Assembly (NCBI GenBank): GCA_013398015.1 | Contig: VZRR01010238.1 | Coordinates: 124,001 to 188,000, forward strand | Direction: 5' to 3' | DNA: 64,000 nt | Source of the DNA: Oreocharis arfaki | Lineage: Eukaryota; Chordata; Aves; Passeriformes; Paramythiidae | Shown: positions 63,301-64,000 of the stretch, in pieces | How the letters are laid out: the number at the start of each line of letters is the position of its first letter | Numbering within the stretch: position 1 is the stretch's first letter | Notes under the pieces: generated by a model | The model's database searches: none | What the model was told of the DNA's origin: nothing | The model's input: only the letters and a program-made list of their open reading frames with translations | Position numbers and translations under genes: made by a program

Positions 63301-63526
63301 TTCTTGCCTACTTTTAGTTAATGCTGAAAACCCACCTATGGCTGTGGTTCGGAAATTTGTCCACTTGCTCGATCAGAGTGACCAAGATTTTCAGGAGGAG
63401 CTTGAGCTGATGAGACTGCGTGAAGAAGTTGTAACCTTGATCCGATCCAATCAGCAACTGGAAAATGACCTCAATCTCATGGACATCAAAATTGGTTTGC
63501 TAGTGAAAAACAAAATTACATTGCAG
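29654..63526 (+). CDS. IQGAP1: IQGAP1, exons 1-23, N-terminal 927 residues, continues beyond the window
   Basis: Scaffold linking Cdc42/Rac1, calmodulin, actin, cadherins and MAP kinases at the cell cortex. Exons: 29654-29705, 31478-31577, 43559-43715, 44089-44166, 45803-45879, 47252-47319, 48378-48491, 48874-49052, 49706-49796, 50287-50450, 51529-51613, 52692-52855, 53226-53386, 53915-54039, 56071-56234, 58897-58987, 59955-60116, 60474-60616, 60965-61135, 62237-62320, 62419-62490, 62583-62652, 63318-63526. They sum to 2,781 bases, exactly 927 codons. Order: CH domain (about 44-160), six IQGAP repeats (about 216-670), WW (about 683-713), four IQ motifs (about 742-860), start of the coiled linker. 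Human IQGAP1 has 1,657 residues, so the GAP-related and C-terminal domains lie to the right. IQGAP1 rather than IQGAP2/3 is judged from close agreement with remembered human IQGAP1 over the whole length. The start ATG sits in a good Kozak context (GCCATGG). Confidence 0.96.
30347..30722 (-). mobile_element. CR1 LINE fragment in IQGAP1 intron 1
   Basis: Minus-oriented CR1: 'acacttgcagggatgggatc', 'cacagcttctctgggcaacc', 'gaatttctccctatagtctg', 'gccctcctctggacctgctc', ending near the 'ctggggtctcacaagcacac' motif. It inserted just downstream of the IQGAP1 CpG island and is strongly truncated at its 5' end. Confidence 0.92.
30834..30850 (+). repeat. Poly-T tract
   Basis: Run of 17 T in IQGAP1 intron 1. 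Confidence 0.9.
31478..47319 (+). CDS. IQGAP1: IQGAP1 calponin-homology (CH) domain exons 2-6
   Basis: Exons 2-6 code the single CH domain that binds F-actin: AYEYLCHLEEAKRWMEACLN, TTELEEGLRNGVYLAKLGNF, HTDNVIQWLNAMSEIGLPKI, DIYDRKNMPRCIYCIHALSL and FKLGLAPQIQDLYGKVDFT. Exons 2 and 3 are separated by the 12 kb intron 2; the Arg codon AG|A spans that intron. Exon 4 (78 bases) is phase 0 at both ends. Confidence 0.95.
32696..33800 (-). pseudogene. Candidate decayed retrocopy (antisense, frameshifted), parent unknown
   Basis: On the minus strand three consecutive open frames cover 33348-33632, 33170-33355 and 32696-33139 (the last 147 codons) in different frames, with protein-like composition rich in Ser, Lys, Gln and His. 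Near 33562-33604 the frame reads TTRHYLKHLKAHSE, which recalls the helix and His-x3-His of a C2H2 zinc finger. A Cys-x2-Cys stretch (KCSSCQ) lies further upstream near 33690. This could be an old processed pseudogene of a zinc-finger gene. Equally, introns transcribed on the plus strand tend to be T/G-rich, which depletes antisense stop codons and yields such frames by chance. I do not recognise a parent gene. Confidence 0.22.
42835..43083 (+). mobile_element. CR1 LINE 3' fragment in IQGAP1 intron 2
   Basis: Plus-oriented CR1 tail: 'ggtttagattagattttagg', 'aaattcttcactgtgtgggt', 'ggagcaggttgcccagagaa', 'ctagtggaaggtgtccctgc', ending 'ccaaaccattctgtga', the characteristic terminus. Confidence 0.94.
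46168..46362 (+). mobile_element. CR1 LINE 3' fragment in IQGAP1 intron 5
   Basis: Plus-oriented CR1 3' end, little diverged: 'cagattgcccagagaagctt', 'cctggaagtgttcaaggcca', 'gttggaactagatgatcttt', 'aaggtcccttccaacccaag'. One of the best-preserved tails in the window. Confidence 0.96.
46537..47063 (+). mobile_element. Second CR1 LINE fragment in IQGAP1 intron 5
   Basis: Plus-oriented, about 530 bases covering the end of the reverse-transcriptase frame and the 3' UTR: 'cacctgcagttctgtgtcta', 'tctctcctatcaggacaagc', 'ctatctgaagggaggatgca', 'ttctgtaattctgtga' at the end. The reading frame is broken. A separate insertion 175 bases from the previous copy. Confidence 0.93.
48874..60116 (+). CDS. 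IQGAP1: IQGAP1 repeat region (IQGAP-specific repeats), exons 8-17
   Basis: Six related units start HAAVIAINEAIDRQVPADTL (exon 8), AISRIDLALEQGDALALYEA (exon 10), LAAVARINSAIRMGDAEKTV (exon 12), SSVALINRALDSGDMNTVWK (inside exon 13), ILAIGLINEALDEGDTKKTL (exon 15) and LGILAINEAVDRGDVSQTLS (exon 17). The shared core is IN-A-(I/L/V)-x-x-GD with a following hydrophobic. These are the known IQGAP repeats, thought to mediate dimerisation and partner binding (for example ERK2). Five of six units begin within a few codons of a phase-1 acceptor. Confidence 0.95.
50867..50968 (+). mobile_element. Short CR1 LINE 3' end in IQGAP1 intron 10
   Basis: About 100 bases, plus orientation: 'gtttagtggtggacttggca', 'gtatggttgggctcaatggt', 'tagtgattctgtgattct' with the terminal 8-base repeats. 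Confidence 0.9.
54100..55000 (+). other. IQGAP1: IQGAP1 intron 14, 5' part
   Basis: Intron 14 runs from 54040 to 56070. Apart from the CR1 tail at 55001-55133 it is AT-rich sequence with pyrimidine-rich stretches near 54,530-54,620. No exon or RNA gene recognised. Confidence 0.7.
55001..55133 (+). mobile_element. CR1 LINE 3' end in IQGAP1 intron 14
   Basis: Plus-oriented CR1 tail: 'ggggcttggagcagcctgct', 'ctagtggaaggtgtcccttg', 'ttggaactaggtgatcttta', 'cccttccaacccaaacccct'. Confidence 0.92.
56235..58896 (+). other. IQGAP1: IQGAP1 intron 15 (2.7 kb)
   Basis: Intron between exons 15 and 16, GTGAGT donor and CTTCAG acceptor. No repeat or gene recognised; open frames in it are short and without resemblance to known proteins. 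Confidence 0.75.
60474..60616 (+). CDS. IQGAP1: IQGAP1 WW domain exon 18
   Basis: Codes the WW domain: SEWVKHWVRGGYHYYHNLRT followed by KEGEWDEPPGF. The two Trp positions and the C-terminal Pro pair are present. The WW region of human IQGAP1 has been reported to contact ERK1/2 and to serve as a partner-binding site. The exon is joined to exon 17 through a split Gly codon (G|GG) and ends in phase 0 with EEIQ. Confidence 0.95.
60965..62652 (+). CDS. IQGAP1: IQGAP1 four IQ motifs, exons 19-22
   Basis: Calmodulin/myosin-light-chain binding IQ motifs: IQ1 LQACCRGYLVRQEF (exon 19), IQ2 AITCIQ|SQWRGYKQRKAY (split across exons 19/20), IQ3 VVK|IQSMTRMYQARRRY (split across exons 20/21), IQ4 VVKIQAFIRANKAREDY (exon 22). 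Introns fall at the Ile-Gln core of IQ2 and IQ3. In IQ1 the usual IQ is LQ, and IQ3 and IQ4 lack the central RG; human IQGAP1 shows the same kind of deviations. Confidence 0.94.
61136..62236 (+). other. IQGAP1: IQGAP1 intron 19
   Basis: 1.1 kb intron splitting IQ motif 2 after its Ile-Gln. Nothing else recognised apart from a poly-T run near 61393. Confidence 0.8.
62704..63012 (-). mobile_element. CR1 LINE fragment in IQGAP1 intron 22, with residual RT frame
   Basis: Minus-oriented CR1. On the minus strand an open stretch reads TLMRPHLEYCVQLWGPQ, then RRATKMIRGLEHLSYGDRQR, the conserved C-terminal end of the CR1 ORF2 reverse transcriptase. On the plus strand: 'gatgttccagccccctgatc', 'gagctgaacacagtactcca', 'ggtggggtctcatgagagtg'. 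Only about 70 codons remain, so it is inactive. It is the only antisense CR1 downstream of IQGAP1 exon 2. Confidence 0.95.
63318..63526 (+). CDS. IQGAP1: IQGAP1 exon 23 (linker after IQ motifs)
   Basis: Begins INAENPPMAVVRKFVHLLDQ and ends DIKIGLLVKNKITLQ before a GTAAGA donor, phase 0. It is the helical linker between the IQ motifs and the GAP-related domain, nearly identical to human. It is the last exon in the window; bases after 63527 are intron. Confidence 0.95.
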
Positions 63527-64000
63527 GTAAGAAGTGTGTCCTTGGGAGACCAGCTACACATTGAATTGAGCCCAGTGGTAGCTAGCATGGGGAGCTCCTG
63601 GCCTCAGATGTCAGTTGCTCAGGCCCTGTGGAAAACGTTTCCCCAGACTTAGTTTTTACTCCCAATATGTTCTTAGTCCATTCCACTAATTTAGTATGTA
63701 TCCCTAGAAAGAAAACTGTAGGAGGAGAAGAAACAAGTCCCAAAGCTAAAAAAGGCAACAAGACTATCTTGATCTAAGGAATGCAGCAGGTTTAGTGTTT
63801 AAAGGTTTTGTGAACTGTTTTTTGTTGCTCTTTTGTGGTTAAACAAGTCACATGCCACAAGCTTGCAGCAAGGGGGGTGATTTTGGAGGCAGGAGACATG
63901 CTTGTACTGCTTGGTTGCTTGTTGGTTAAAGGAAGCCCCCTCTATCTAAGCTTGGCTGGTGTGATTAATTTCACAAAAAAAAGAAAAGGCTCTTGCTGAT
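63527..64000 (+). other. IQGAP1: IQGAP1 intron 23 (to window end)
   Basis: Non-coding sequence after the GTAAGA donor of exon 23. No further exon is visible before the window ends. Confidence 0.85.

Noticed and set aside
1..64000. Search for a novel bacterial-type system, CRISPR array, tRNA or rRNA
   Set aside because: Spliced vertebrate genes and CR1 repeats account for the window; no regularly spaced repeats, operon-like gene packing, or tRNA/rRNA-like stretches were seen.

Overview
The window is nuclear DNA of a bird. Three vertebrate genes can be read through spliced exons, and numerous old CR1 LINE copies (the main avian interspersed repeat) lie in the introns and spacers. It contains no bacterial operon, CRISPR array, phage or other compact 'system'. 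All exon coordinates below were worked out by hand from reading frame, GT/AG splice sites and remembered family sequence. Codon phases close exactly across all three genes.

Layout. (1) 1-12,350, plus strand: the 3' half of TP53BP1 (53BP1), twelve exons coding the last 925 residues: TQT/LC8-type region, Arg-Gly motif, tandem Tudor, ubiquitin-recognition and nuclear-localisation segment, and two BRCT domains. Its 5' half lies before the window. (2) 12,350-13,590: a 1.2 kb spacer between two convergent 3' ends. (3) 13,590-26,735, minus strand: TUBGCP4 (gamma-tubulin complex component 4), coding exons 2-18. Exon 1, with the start codon, is missing and most likely sits in the 135-base N gap at 26,600-26,734. 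(4) 26,735-29,400: intergenic spacer with two CR1 copies. (5) 29,400-64,000, plus strand: IQGAP1, from its CpG-island promoter and start codon through exon 23 (927 residues: CH domain, six IQGAP repeats, WW, four IQ motifs). It runs off the right edge before the GAP-related domain. Intron 2 is 12 kb.

The genes do not form a pathway. 53BP1 reads damaged chromatin, GCP4 is a core part of the microtubule-nucleating gamma-tubulin ring complex, and IQGAP1 is a Cdc42/Rac1/calmodulin/actin scaffold. TP53BP1 and TUBGCP4 are also convergent neighbours in human (15q15.3), but human IQGAP1 is far away at 15q26.1, so the TUBGCP4-IQGAP1 adjacency marks a rearrangement between the lineages.

Most notable: TUBGCP4 exon 10 has no GT donor at the conserved exon end and may read five extra codons; the IQGAP1 repeats follow a regular exon-pair pattern that looks like exon duplication; an LTR-like block lies in TP53BP1; and long antisense open frames in IQGAP1 intron 2 may be a decayed retrocopy or only a strand-skew effect.
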